Positions 49,032 to 57,890 of a stretch of 64,000 nucleotides of DNA are shown one piece after another (within the stretch, counting starts at the first letter, position 1; each line of letters begins with the position of its first letter). The position numbers were made by a program, and so were the translations under genes. The DNA is from UBA4636 sp045534575 (GTDB taxonomy: Bacteria > Bacillota > Clostridia > Christensenellales > Borkfalkiaceae): NCBI GenBank assembly GCA_045534575.1, contig JAZSJZ010000005.1, forward strand, positions 210,504-274,503. The letters run 5' to 3'. The notes below the pieces were generated by a model, which was not told the origin of the DNA, searched no databases, and worked only from the letters and a program-made list of their open reading frames with translations.

Positions 49032-49046
49032 ATATCGGGGGCGGAA

Positions 49047-49508
49047 ATGCAGTTCAAACCAGTTAGCGAAATTAAAGAATTTTTGCAAGCCTTTGCAGAT
49101 AGAGAAGGCGTTGAAATTGTTGACGTTGAAGTAAAAATAGGCAAAGAACCAACGCTAACCGTTTTTATCGAAACCGAAACTGGGGTTGACCTTGACACTT
49201 TAGAGCGTTTCCATAACGCAATAAACGACCCGCTAGACGATTTTGACCCGTCTTTTGACGCGCCCTATACCTTAAACGTTTCAAGCCCGGGGTTAGATAG
49301 AGCCTTTAAAACCGATAGAGATTTTGAACGAAATATCGGCAAAGAGGTTGAGATTAAACTTTACGCGCCGATTAAGGGCGAGAAGTTTATAGAGGGCGAA
49401 CTTGTATCTTACGACGGCAAGAATATCGTCGTAAAAACCAAAAAAGAAGAAATGAAACTTGAACTTAATCGTATTGCTAAAATCAATAAAGCAATCAAGT
49501 TCGAGTAG
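49047..49508 (+). CDS. rimP: Ribosome maturation factor RimP
   Basis: RimP aids 30S maturation. The 153-residue protein has the N-domain (~1-90, with GVEIVDVEVKIGKEPTLTVFI and the YTLNVSSPGLDR signature) and a C-terminal SH3-like domain (~95-153). The start is ATG 49047 behind GGGGGCGGA; the longer frame to 48912 would read through the promoter and hairpin and is rejected. It opens the conserved nusA operon, under a promoter and a terminator-type hairpin. Confidence 0.95.
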   Translation: MQFKPVSEIKEFLQAFADREGVEIVDVEVKIGKEPTLTVFIETETGVDLDTLERFHNAINDPLDDFDPSFDAPYTLNVSSPGLDRAFKTDRDFERNIGKEVEIKLYAPIKGEKFIEGELVSYDGKNIVVKTKKEEMKLELNRIAKINKAIKFE

Positions 49509-49573
49509 TTTAGATAAATTTATTTACCAAATTTAACAGTTTACGGCAAAGAAAAGCCGTTTTGGAGGATATC

Positions 49574-50656
49574 ATGGGAAAAGAAGATTTCTTTTTAGCT
49601 ATTGAAGATCTTGAAAGAGAAAAAGGCATAAGCAAGGAACTTTTGATTGAAACGTTGCAAAACGCTTTAGTTTCCGCTTATAGAAAACACACGGGCGATA
49701 CCGTTGCAAACGTTAAAATTAAAATTAACGAAGAAAAGTTTAACGCTAAATACTATATCGTTAAAACCGTCGTTGCGGAAGTTAGCGACCCAACCACTGA
49801 AATTAGTCTTGAAGAGGCTCGCACTTTCAAGAAATCTTATAAGCTTGGCGATACCTTTGAAAAGGAATTCGCTCCTTTAAAATTCGGTAGAATTGCCGCT
49901 CAAACGGCAAAACAAGTCGTTACGCAAAAACTTCGCGAGGCTGAGCGTGATAGCACTATCGCTGAGTTTGAAGATAAAGAAAACGAAATTCAAAACTGCA
50001 TAATTCGCCGTATTGAAAATAACAACGTTTACGTTGAAATCGGTGGCGGTCAAATTGAAGGTATTATGCTTCCACAAGACCAAGTTCCAACCGAAACTTA
50101 TACGGTAAACAGCAAAATCAAGGTTTACGTTAAGAAGGTTAGAAACAACGGCAGAAACGCCCAAGTTTTAGTTTCTAGAACTTCTCAAGGGCTTGTTAGA
50201 CGTTTGTTTGAAAACGAAGTGCCTGAAATTAAGCAAGGCATTATTGAAATAAAAGCCGTATCACGCGATCCCGGTCAAAGAACTAAAATCGCAATTTATT
50301 CTAACGACCCAACAATCGACCCTGTTGGCGCTTGCGTTGGTTTAAGAGGCGCTAGAGTAAACGCTGTTGTTAGCGAACTTAACGGCGAAAAGATTGATAT
50401 CATTTTATGGAGTGAAGATCCGCTTGAATATATTGCAAAGTCGTTATCGCCAGCAAAGGTATTGAAAGTTTCTGCAATTGAAGGCGAAAAGGTTGCAAGA
50501 GTTGTCGTTCCAGACGATAAACTATCTTTAGCCATTGGTAGAGATGGTCAAAACGCGCGCCTTGCCGCTAAACTTACAGGCTGGAAGATTGACGTTAAGA
50601 GCGCGTCAAGAGCGCAACTTGAGGATGGGTTTATTCCACAAACTGAAGAGGAATAA
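49574..50656 (+). CDS. nusA: Transcription termination/antitermination factor NusA
   Basis: NusA binds RNA polymerase and nascent RNA to modulate pausing and termination. The 360-residue protein has the N-terminal polymerase-binding domain (~1-130), S1 (~135-200, NCIIRRIENNNVYVEIGGG), KH1 (~220-280) and KH2 (~285-350, with RVVVPDDKLSLAIGRDGQNA). It lacks the C-terminal acidic repeats of E. coli NusA, as usual in Firmicutes. The start is ATG 49574 behind GGAGG. It may act on the hairpin upstream of rimP. Confidence 0.97.
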   Translation: MGKEDFFLAIEDLEREKGISKELLIETLQNALVSAYRKHTGDTVANVKIKINEEKFNAKYYIVKTVVAEVSDPTTEISLEEARTFKKSYKLGDTFEKEFAPLKFGRIAAQTAKQVVTQKLREAERDSTIAEFEDKENEIQNCIIRRIENNNVYVEIGGGQIEGIMLPQDQVPTETYTVNSKIKVYVKKVRNNGRNAQVLVSRTSQGLVRRLFENEVPEIKQGIIEIKAVSRDPGQRTKIAIYSNDPTIDPVGACVGLRGARVNAVVSELNGEKIDIILWSEDPLEYIAKSLSPAKVLKVSAIEGEKVARVVVPDDKLSLAIGRDGQNARLAAKLTGWKIDVKSASRAQLEDGFIPQTEEE

Positions 50657-50658
50657 TT

Positions 50659-50922
50659 ATGCAAGAAAAGCATATTCCCGAACGCACTTGCGTGTGTTGC
50701 AGAAAAAAACTCGAAAAAAACTCAATGCTAAGGGTTGTCAAAACGGCTGACGGCTTTTATATCGACGAAACGGGCAAAAAGAACGGGCGTGGCGCATATA
50801 TTTGCAAAGACGAGGCTTGCGCTAAAAAACTCGTTAAATCTCGTGGGCTTGATAAAAGTTTTAAAACAGCCGTGCCTATTGAGTTTTATCAAGAAATTTT
50901 AGAATATTTGAAAAACAACTAA
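50659..50922 (+). CDS. ylxR: YlxR/RnpM family nucleic-acid-binding protein (DUF448)
   Basis: This 87-residue protein carries ERTCVCCRKKLEKNSMLRVV, the DUF448 core, followed by GRGAYICKDEACAKKLVKSR. YlxR binds RNA and was recently renamed RnpM for its modulation of RNase P in Bacillus. The cysteines could bind a metal in this version (CVCC and CKDEAC). It lies 2 bases after nusA in the conserved operon. Confidence 0.95.
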   Translation: MQEKHIPERTCVCCRKKLEKNSMLRVVKTADGFYIDETGKKNGRGAYICKDEACAKKLVKSRGLDKSFKTAVPIEFYQEILEYLKNN

Positions 50923-50965
50923 TAAAATTTATCAAAATTTTAACAAAAACTATTTTGGAGAGGTT

Positions 50966-51280
50966 ATGCCTGACAAAATATTATCTTATATCGGCTTTGC
51001 GATTAAAGCAAGAAAAGCAAAAACCGGCGTCAACACGATTGAAATGACTAAGGGTAAAATCCCGCTTATTATCGTGTGTGAAACTGCTAGCGATAACACT
51101 AAAAAAGATGCTCAAAAACTTGCAAAAAAGCATTTTTCTAAGTTAGTTGTTAGCAAAGAATATAAACTTGAAGATATCTTCAACAAACAAAACTGCAAGG
51201 TATGCGCAATTTGCGATAATTCACTTGCATCGGCAATATTAAATAATCTTAACGAGAAATTCGTTATTTGGGAGGCTTAA
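50966..51280 (+). CDS. ylxQ: L7Ae-family ribosomal protein, YlxQ-like
   Basis: This 104-residue protein has the L7Ae fold: KILSYIGFAIKARKAKTGVN, then KIPLIIVCETASDNTKK and CAICDNSLASAIL. YlxQ proteins bind kink-turn RNA, and the precise target is not established. Length and location between ylxR and infB are as in other Firmicutes. Confidence 0.93.
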   Translation: MPDKILSYIGFAIKARKAKTGVNTIEMTKGKIPLIIVCETASDNTKKDAQKLAKKHFSKLVVSKEYKLEDIFNKQNCKVCAICDNSLASAILNNLNEKFVIWEA

Positions 51281-51285
51281 TAATA

Positions 51286-53913
51286 ATGGCAGAAAAAAAG
51301 GAAGCAACTAACGTTTATATTAAAAAATTGAGAGAATCTGCTGACAGTTTAGCTGAATTATTATCAAACGTAAAATCAGCGCGCCAATCGGTGGTTGACG
51401 TTACGAAAATGCTTTCAACAAAAGAAGGCAATTTGAAGAAACAACGCGAATTAGAGAATATCGCGAAGGATTCTTCACAAACTGAAAATGAGGCGGTTAA
51501 CGCTATTAGTGATAGAAAGGAAGAGCCTATCACTCAAAAGCCTACCAAAAAATCGGCAAAACAAGCCGAAAAAGCCGACGAACAACCAGAAAAAGTAGAA
51601 AAAGCCGAAAAAGAAGTTAAACTTGAGGCTGAAAAAGTTGAGGTTATTAAGGAAACTAAGCCTGAAAAAGAAGAAAAAGTTGAAAAAACTGAAAAGGCTG
51701 AAGCCCCTCAAGTTAAAGAATTCGTGCCTAAAGATACGGGCATTAAAATCGTTAAAAAGGCTGACCTTCCTCAAAGACCAGAACGCCCTAAGGGTGTTGT
51801 TGGCGTAATGTATCCGGGAAGAGATAAGTCGCAAAATAGGCAAGAAAACAAGGGCGCTCAAGGCGGGCAAAAACGCCAAGATAATAACAAAAGCCAAGCG
51901 GGAGCGCAAGAGCGTCGTCCTCAACGCCCACAAACTGCGCCTCAAGAAATTGCTTATATTCCTAAGGACAATAACAAGGGCGGTTTCAAGAAGAAAAACG
52001 ACGGCAAGAGTTACGACGATAAGCGCGTTATCAATAAAAAGAGCGCAATGAAAGGTCAAGTTTCTATCGACGATTTCGACGAGAACAAGACTGGCTATAG
52101 AAAGGTTAGAAACAAAAAGAACAAAGCCGAAGCCCAAGAACAAAGAATTAAGATTGAAAAGGCTGTAATCTCCAAAGAGATTATTCCTTTAAAAGAACTA
52201 AGCGAAAAGATTGGTGTTTCCGCCGTAGAAATTTCTAAACTTTTATTTAAAGAAGGCATCATAAAGACCATTAACGATTCTATCGATTTCGATACCGCTG
52301 CTTATATTTCAGCAGGGCTTGGAATCGAACTTGAACTTAAACTTGAAAAAACCGCTGAAGACGTTTTAAGCGACGTATTTAACGAAGGCGCTGACGATCC
52401 AACTAAATACGTAACCCGTCCGCCAATCGTAACCGTTATGGGGCACGTTGACCACGGTAAAACCTCGCTTTTAGACTATATTCGTTCAACTAAGGTAACC
52501 GAAGGCGAAGCAGGCGGTATTACCCAACACATCGGTGCTTATTCTGTTAACGTTAGAAACAGCGCAATCACCTTTATTGATACGCCGGGGCACGCAGCGT
52601 TCACTTCAATGAGAGCGCGTGGCGCGCAAGCAACCGATATTGCCGTTATCGTTATCGCTGCGGATGACGGTATTATGCCACAAACGGTTGAAGCCATTAA
52701 CCACGCAAAAGCCGCTGACGTTTCAATCATTATCGCAGCAAATAAAATTGATAAGCCACAATCTAACATCGATAGAGTTCGTCAACAACTATCCGAAAGA
52801 GATATTTTAGTTGAAGAATGGGGTGGCGACGTTATCATGGTTCCCGTTTCTGCAAAAACAGGCGAAGGCGTTGACAAGTTGTTAGACACAATCCTTCTCG
52901 TTGCGGAAATGCGCGAACTTAAAGCAAACCCTCAGTCAAAGGCAAAGGGTATTGTTATTGAAGCAAAACTCGATAAGGGTAAAGGCCCTGTTGCATCAAT
53001 CCTCGTTCAAAACGGAACGCTCAAGCAAGGCGACTATATCGTTGCGGGCACTTCTACCGGTAAGGTTAGAGGTATGTTTGACGATAAGGGAAGAATGGTT
53101 AAAGAGGCTGGGCCATCTATTGCCGTTTCTATTATCGGTCTTGAAGAAGTTCCAAACGCCGGCGATATGATTTACGCCGTTGAACAAGAAAAACTCTCTA
53201 AACTCGTTGCAGCAGAGCGTAAGAATAAAGAAAGAGAAGAGATGATTCGCCGTAGCGAAAAGGTTACATTGGACGAATTATTCTCTAAAATTAGCGGTGG
53301 TAGCCTAACTAACCTTAATATTATCATTAAAGGCGACGTTCAAGGCTCGGTTGAAGCCGTAAAACAATCGCTAACGGAACTTTCGAACGACGAAGTTAAA
53401 ATCCACGTTGTTCACTCGGCTGTTGGCGCAATAAACGAAACCGACGTTATGCTTGCCGATTCTTCTAACTCGATTATTATCGGCTTTAACGTTCGTCCTG
53501 ACGCAAAGGCAAAAGCGCTTGCTGAAAGGTCAAAAATTGATATTAAGCTTTATAGAATTATCTACGAGGCAATCGAAGATATTAAGAAGGCTATGAAAGG
53601 TATGCTCGCGCCTAAGTTTGAAGATATTTATCTTGGCAAGGCAGAGGTTAGAGAAACGTTCAAGATTTCAAGCGTTGGCACCGTTGCCGGTTGCTACGTT
53701 GTTGACGGAAAGATTTCTAGAAACGCAAAGCTTAGAATTTACCGTGAAGACGTTATGATTTGCGAAGGCAATGTTTTACAGCTTAAGCGCTTCAAAGACG
53801 ACGTTAAGGAAGTTAGCCAAGGCTTCGAGTGCGGTATGTCTATCGAAAACTTTAACGATATTAAAGTGGGCGACTTTATCGAGTGCTATATCGTAGAAGA
53901 GAAAAAGGACTAA
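51286..53913 (+). CDS. infB: Translation initiation factor IF-2
   Basis: IF-2 is the GTPase that places fMet-tRNA on the ribosome. The 875-residue protein has a long, charged, disordered N-terminus (~1-285, many KAEK/EKVEK repeats and a Gln/Arg-rich block), an IF2-N domain (~300-350), and the G domain with GHVDHGKTS at 386, DTPGHAAF and NKID (~485). Domains II-IV follow to the C-terminus. The start is ATG 51286; the longer TTG frame from 51268 overlaps the upstream stop. The N-terminal low-complexity DNA causes several long but meaningless antisense frames. Confidence 0.97.
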   Translation: MAEKKEATNVYIKKLRESADSLAELLSNVKSARQSVVDVTKMLSTKEGNLKKQRELENIAKDSSQTENEAVNAISDRKEEPITQKPTKKSAKQAEKADEQPEKVEKAEKEVKLEAEKVEVIKETKPEKEEKVEKTEKAEAPQVKEFVPKDTGIKIVKKADLPQRPERPKGVVGVMYPGRDKSQNRQENKGAQGGQKRQDNNKSQAGAQERRPQRPQTAPQEIAYIPKDNNKGGFKKKNDGKSYDDKRVINKKSAMKGQVSIDDFDENKTGYRKVRNKKNKAEAQEQRIKIEKAVISKEIIPLKELSEKIGVSAVEISKLLFKEGIIKTINDSIDFDTAAYISAGLGIELELKLEKTAEDVLSDVFNEGADDPTKYVTRPPIVTVMGHVDHGKTSLLDYIRSTKVTEGEAGGITQHIGAYSVNVRNSAITFIDTPGHAAFTSMRARGAQATDIAVIVIAADDGIMPQTVEAINHAKAADVSIIIAANKIDKPQSNIDRVRQQLSERDILVEEWGGDVIMVPVSAKTGEGVDKLLDTILLVAEMRELKANPQSKAKGIVIEAKLDKGKGPVASILVQNGTLKQGDYIVAGTSTGKVRGMFDDKGRMVKEAGPSIAVSIIGLEEVPNAGDMIYAVEQEKLSKLVAAERKNKEREEMIRRSEKVTLDELFSKISGGSLTNLNIIIKGDVQGSVEAVKQSLTELSNDEVKIHVVHSAVGAINETDVMLADSSNSIIIGFNVRPDAKAKALAERSKIDIKLYRIIYEAIEDIKKAMKGMLAPKFEDIYLGKAEVRETFKISSVGTVAGCYVVDGKISRNAKLRIYREDVMICEGNVLQLKRFKDDVKEVSQGFECGMSIENFNDIKVGDFIECYIVEEKKD

Positions 53914-53914
53914 A

Positions 53915-54283
53915 ATGAAAGAAAAACGAGAAAAAAGGCTTGAAAAGGAATTTCAAAAGATAATTTATGAAATCATAACGCTAAGGCTCAAAAACCCTGA
54001 AATTAGCGAAATGTTTTCAATATCTTCCGTGGAAGTTACTAGTGATTTGGAAAACGCAAACGTTTACGTGAGCGTTTTTTCATCTAGCAATGCTTTGGCG
54101 GATAGAACCTTTTCAGCAATTCAATCGTCTAGCGGAGAAATAAGAAAAATTTTATCTAAAGAAATGAGAATTAGAACAGTTCCTAAACTTCATTTCTTAA
54201 AAGATACTTCCGCTGAATACGGCGACAGAATTGATAAAATCATCAGTAGTTTTACTTACGGAGAAAACAATGACGATAATTGA
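53915..54283 (+). CDS. rbfA: 30S ribosome-binding factor RbfA
   Basis: This 122-residue KH-like protein helps 16S 5'-end maturation. The start EKRLEKEFQKIIYEIITLRLK, the strand FSISSVEVTSDLENANVYVS and the end RTVPKLHFLKDTSAEYGDRI are the RbfA signature. It is one base after infB and overlaps nrnA by 14 bases. Confidence 0.95.
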   Translation: MKEKREKRLEKEFQKIIYEIITLRLKNPEISEMFSISSVEVTSDLENANVYVSVFSSSNALADRTFSAIQSSSGEIRKILSKEMRIRTVPKLHFLKDTSAEYGDRIDKIISSFTYGENNDDN

Positions 54284-55220
54284 AATCGCAAAACAAATTA
54301 AAACGTTAACAAGCGCATTGATATTTTGCCACCAGAACCCAGACGGCGACACTTTATCGTGCGCTTTTTCTTTGCAATATGCGCTAAAAAAACTTGGAAT
54401 TTCAAGCGATATTATCTGCCCCGACCAAGTTCCCGATAAGTTCTTAAAAACGGGCATGTATTCTAAGGTTTTGCAAAATGCTACAAAGCCATATGACGGC
54501 TATATTGCAGTTGATTGCGCTAGCGAAACGCAAGTAGGCTTGCCTTACGAGATTTTTGCTAGGCAGAAAAAGACTTTTTGCATAGACCACCACATCACAA
54601 ATTCTAAATATGCAAAGAGTTATTTTGTTAAAGATTGCGCTTCTTGCACTATGCTTATTGCCGACCTTATTGAAGCTCTTGGCGTAAAAACTGATAAAAC
54701 GCTTGCTACCTACTATTATCTTGGGCTTATGACCGATACGGGCAATTTCGCGCACTCTAACACCGATAAGGATGCCTTTTCGTTTGCGTCAAAGTGCATG
54801 GAATATGAAATTGATACCGTTGCAATCTACAACTCAATGTATAAAGCAAACCCTAAAAATTGGCTCCTTATGCACGCCGAAATTATGTCTAAGGCAAGAT
54901 TTTTCCACGATAATAAGATGGCGCTTGTCGTTCTTTCTCAAGATATTTTGAAAAAATACGGCTTGAACAAGTCGCACACGGACGGAACTTGTGAGTTTTT
55001 AATGCAGGTTGAGAGCGTTGACGTTGGCGTTTCGGTTTACGAGCATTCACCAAATTGCTATAAACTAAGCTTAAGAAGCAAAAAATCGAGCGCAAGAGAG
55101 ATTGCCTCCGTGTTTGGCGGTGGTGGGCACGAAAAAGCCGCTGGGCTTATGATTCACGGCTTTTTAGAAGACGTTATCGATAAAATTGCGTTCACGGTAG
55201 GTAATTATTTAGAATGTTAG
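54270..55220 (+). CDS. nrnA: Bifunctional oligoribonuclease / pAp phosphatase NrnA
   Basis: NrnA degrades very short RNA and hydrolyses 3'-phosphoadenosine 5'-phosphate. The 316-residue DHH protein has HQNPDGDTLSCAF (~22-34), AVDCASETQVG, CIDHHITNSKYAKS (~104-117, DHH) and, at the end, the DHHA1 motif GGGGHEKAAGLMI. The start is ATG 54270 behind GGAG, inside rbfA. It stands in its usual place between rbfA and truB. Confidence 0.95.
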   Translation: MTIIEIAKQIKTLTSALIFCHQNPDGDTLSCAFSLQYALKKLGISSDIICPDQVPDKFLKTGMYSKVLQNATKPYDGYIAVDCASETQVGLPYEIFARQKKTFCIDHHITNSKYAKSYFVKDCASCTMLIADLIEALGVKTDKTLATYYYLGLMTDTGNFAHSNTDKDAFSFASKCMEYEIDTVAIYNSMYKANPKNWLLMHAEIMSKARFFHDNKMALVVLSQDILKKYGLNKSHTDGTCEFLMQVESVDVGVSVYEHSPNCYKLSLRSKKSSAREIASVFGGGGHEKAAGLMIHGFLEDVIDKIAFTVGNYLEC

Positions 55221-56068
55221 GCTTTATAAATTTTGACAAAAAGGTGGGAGATACTTCTTGCTTTTTGGTTAACAAAGTAAAGAAAAAACTCAAAGTAAAA
55301 TGCGGGCATATGGGCACTTTAGACCCGCTTGCTTCGGGAGTTTTACCCGTTGGCTTAGGGCAAGCGACAAGGCTTTTTGATTATCTTTTAGATAAAGAAA
55401 AAACCTACGTTGCAACCTTTGATTTCTCTCACGATACTTTAACACTAGATAGCGAAGGCGAGCCTATTAACTTTTCAAAAGTTATACCAACCAAGCAAGA
55501 TATTTTAAGCGTTATTCCAAAGTTTATAGGCGAAATTCCGCAAATTCCACCCGTTTTTTCTGCAAAATGCGTAAACGGAAGCAGAAGTTATAAACTAGCA
55601 AGAAAAGGCGTTGTGGTTGAGTTAGAACCTAAAACAGTTTGTATTGAAAGCATTGAAATTTTGGAACAATTATCGCAAACTGAGTTTAAGTTTAAGATAG
55701 ATTGCAAGGGCGGAACTTATATTCGCTCAATCGCTAGAGATATCGCAACCGAACTTGGCTGTTTTGCCACTATGACGAGTTTAGATAGAATAAAAAGTGG
55801 CTTTTTCGTTAAAGAAAACGCAGTTTCTCTTGAAGAATTTTTAGAAAAAGATAATGCTTGTGATTTATTAATTTCGCCAGATAAAGTCTTAGATTTTCCT
55901 ATGCTTAAACTTAGCGCGTTAGAGTTTAAGCGCGTTTTAGACGGGCTCTATGATGAGTTTGAAATAGAAAACGGGCTTTATAGAGTTTATAACGCTCAAT
56001 CGTTCGTGGGCGTTGGCGAAATTAAAGATAAAATTTTGAAAATGAAAGCATACGTAAGGGATTTATGA
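55214..56068 (+). CDS. truB: tRNA pseudouridine-55 synthase TruB
   Basis: TruB makes the universal pseudouridine 55 in the T-loop of tRNAs. The 284-residue protein shows KVGDTSCFLVNKVKK, the catalytic GTLDPLASGVLPVGLG (~residues 34-49 with Asp), KTYVATFDFS and KGGTYIRSIARDI. It overlaps nrnA by 7 bases and ribF by 4 bases. Confidence 0.97.
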   Translation: MLGFINFDKKVGDTSCFLVNKVKKKLKVKCGHMGTLDPLASGVLPVGLGQATRLFDYLLDKEKTYVATFDFSHDTLTLDSEGEPINFSKVIPTKQDILSVIPKFIGEIPQIPPVFSAKCVNGSRSYKLARKGVVVELEPKTVCIESIEILEQLSQTEFKFKIDCKGGTYIRSIARDIATELGCFATMTSLDRIKSGFFVKENAVSLEEFLEKDNACDLLISPDKVLDFPMLKLSALEFKRVLDGLYDEFEIENGLYRVYNAQSFVGVGEIKDKILKMKAYVRDL

Positions 56069-56949
56069 AAATAAGCGAAATTTTCGAAAAAACTTCAAAT
56101 GATACAATAATTTGCCTTGGTCGATTCGACGGGTTGCACCTTGGTCATTTGGAACTTTTAAACGAGGCGAAAAACATTAAAAAAAATACGTTTAAAAGCG
56201 CGGAAGTTGCAATTTTTTCAATCCTTCCAACAAACGATGGGCTTTCTATTTTTTCTAAAGAAGAAACGCTTCTTAAAGCGCAAAAAAATAGCGTTGAAAG
56301 GCTTATTTTTGCTAAGCCCGATAAAGAGTTTTTCGAAATTTCGGCAAGTGATTTTTTAGCATTATTAAAAGAGAATTTTAACCCAAAAGCAATAATTTGT
56401 GGCGATGATTATCGCTTTGGTTATAATAGATTAGGAAGCGTTGAAACTCTAAATGATTTTTGCAAACAAAACGATATTTTATTAAAAGTTTTGCCGTTGA
56501 AAATGCTAAATGGTGAGAAAATTTCTTCAACGAAAATTCGGCGTTATTTAGTCGGTGGTGAAATTGAAAAAGCCAACGAACTTTTAGGCTCGAATTATTT
56601 TGTTTTAGGCAAGGTTGAAAAGGGCAGAGGGCTTGGAAAAACTTTAAATTTTCCAACGGCAAACGTTAAAATTTCTAGCCAAAAAGTGCAGCTAAAGCAC
56701 GGCGTTTACCAAACGAGAACTAGTGTTGACGGAAAAATTTATAAAAGCGTTTCAAACTTTGGCGAAGCAAAAACGTTCGATTGCAAAAAAGTTTTGCTAG
56801 AAACGCATATTTTAGGCTTTTCGGGTAACGCTTACGGTAAAGAAATTTTAGTTGAGTTTATTCGTTTTATTAGAGAAAACGTTAAATTTTCTTCAAAAAA
56901 CGAACTGTGCGAGCAAGTTAAGAAGGATATTGAAAGTTGTTATGATTAA
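56065..56949 (+). CDS. ribF: Bifunctional riboflavin kinase / FAD synthetase
   Basis: RibF turns riboflavin into FMN and FAD. The 294-residue protein has the N-terminal adenylyltransferase domain (~1-165: LGRFDGLHLGHLELL, ICGDDYRFGYNRLG, SSTKIRRYLVGGEIEKAN) and the C-terminal kinase domain (~175-294: KGRGLGKTLNFPTANV, HGVYQTRTSV, ETHILGF). It overlaps truB by 4 bases and the following gene by 8 bases, so it belongs to the same long operon. Confidence 0.96.
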   Translation: MKISEIFEKTSNDTIICLGRFDGLHLGHLELLNEAKNIKKNTFKSAEVAIFSILPTNDGLSIFSKEETLLKAQKNSVERLIFAKPDKEFFEISASDFLALLKENFNPKAIICGDDYRFGYNRLGSVETLNDFCKQNDILLKVLPLKMLNGEKISSTKIRRYLVGGEIEKANELLGSNYFVLGKVEKGRGLGKTLNFPTANVKISSQKVQLKHGVYQTRTSVDGKIYKSVSNFGEAKTFDCKKVLLETHILGFSGNAYGKEILVEFIRFIRENVKFSSKNELCEQVKKDIESCYD

Positions 56950-57796
56950 ATTTGGACCAAGTGGCGCGCCATTGAGATTTCACGAAGAAGGTTTTACCTC
57001 AACCGAGCAAATGGCAAAATGGGTGAAAGATAACGGGCTAGATTGCTTTGAATATTCGTTTGGAAGAGGTGTTAATTTATCTTCTTTAAAGGCTCAATCA
57101 ATAGGAAAAGCCTTTCAAGAAGAAGGCATTGAAATTAGCGTGCACGCGCCATATTTTGTTAATTTAGCCACGCCCGATGAGCAAAAATGCCTAAATTCTT
57201 TTAACTATATCACCGATTCTGCCGTAAAAGGCATTTTAATGGGCGCAAATAGGGTTGTTTTTCATCCCGCAAGCCAAGGCAAAGAAGATAGAGCGGTTGC
57301 TTTTTCTCGAACGCTCGATAGAATTAAGATTTTAGCCGATATAATTTACGACGGTGGCTTGCAAAACGTTAAGTTCTGCCCCGAAACTATGGGAAAAATA
57401 GCGCAAATTGGCACGCTTGAAGAAGTCGTTGAGTTTTGCAAAGTTGCTCCGTTTTATTACCCGTGCGTCGATTTTGGTCATCTTAACGCGCGCGAGCAAG
57501 GCAGTTTAAAAACGGCTAGCGACTATATTCAACGCATCGAATATATGATAGAGCATTTAGGCTTTGAAAAGGTAGATAAAATGCACGTGCATTTTTCAAA
57601 AATTCAATATTCGGCAAAAGGCGAGATTAAGCATTTAACCTTTGAAGATACCGAGTTTGGTCCTTCGTTCGAGCCGTTCATTGAAGCGATATCGAGTTTG
57701 AAATTAAACCCATATATCGTTTGCGAATCCAACGGCACCCAAGCCGACGACGCCTTCCAAATGAAAAAATATTATAATTTGATAAACGAACAATAA
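56942..57796 (+). CDS. Deoxyribonuclease IV-like AP endonuclease (TIM barrel)
   Basis: This 284-residue TIM-barrel protein belongs to the xylose-isomerase-like/Nfo group. Metal ligands fit: His in VHAPYFVNLA (~54), His in VVFHPASQG (~94), Glu in FCPETMGK (~130), Asp/His in CVDFGHLNAR (~164-168), and His in MHVHFS. Nfo cuts DNA at abasic sites. It is close to short Nfo-like relatives rather than to canonical E. coli Nfo, so the activity is likely but not certain. The start is ATG 56942; the frame from 56852 runs through ribF. It overlaps ribF by 8 bases and ends the operon. Confidence 0.85.
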   Translation: MIKFGPSGAPLRFHEEGFTSTEQMAKWVKDNGLDCFEYSFGRGVNLSSLKAQSIGKAFQEEGIEISVHAPYFVNLATPDEQKCLNSFNYITDSAVKGILMGANRVVFHPASQGKEDRAVAFSRTLDRIKILADIIYDGGLQNVKFCPETMGKIAQIGTLEEVVEFCKVAPFYYPCVDFGHLNAREQGSLKTASDYIQRIEYMIEHLGFEKVDKMHVHFSKIQYSAKGEIKHLTFEDTEFGPSFEPFIEAISSLKLNPYIVCESNGTQADDAFQMKKYYNLINEQ

Positions 57797-57843
57797 ATTT
57801 GAAATTCTTTAAAATAAAAGAAAAATTTATAAATTCACACAAA

Positions 57844-57868
57844 AAAAGCACTCGAGAGAGTGCTTTTT
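57844..57868. terminator. Bidirectional terminator between the ribF operon and groEL
   Basis: AAAAGCACTC (57844-57853), loop GAGA, GAGTGCTTTT (57858-57867), with A and T runs outside. It serves both convergent units. Confidence 0.9.
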
Positions 57869-57890
57869 GTTTATTTAACGTGTTTTAGGC

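Noticed and set aside
48912..49046. Long N-terminal extension of rimP
   Set aside because: It would translate through the promoter and terminator hairpin, and RimP similarity starts only at ATG 49047.
51475..52143. Long open minus-strand frame opposite the infB N-terminus
   Set aside because: It is the antisense of the Lys/Glu-rich linker; the translation is Phe/Leu low-complexity with no ribosome site or known fold.
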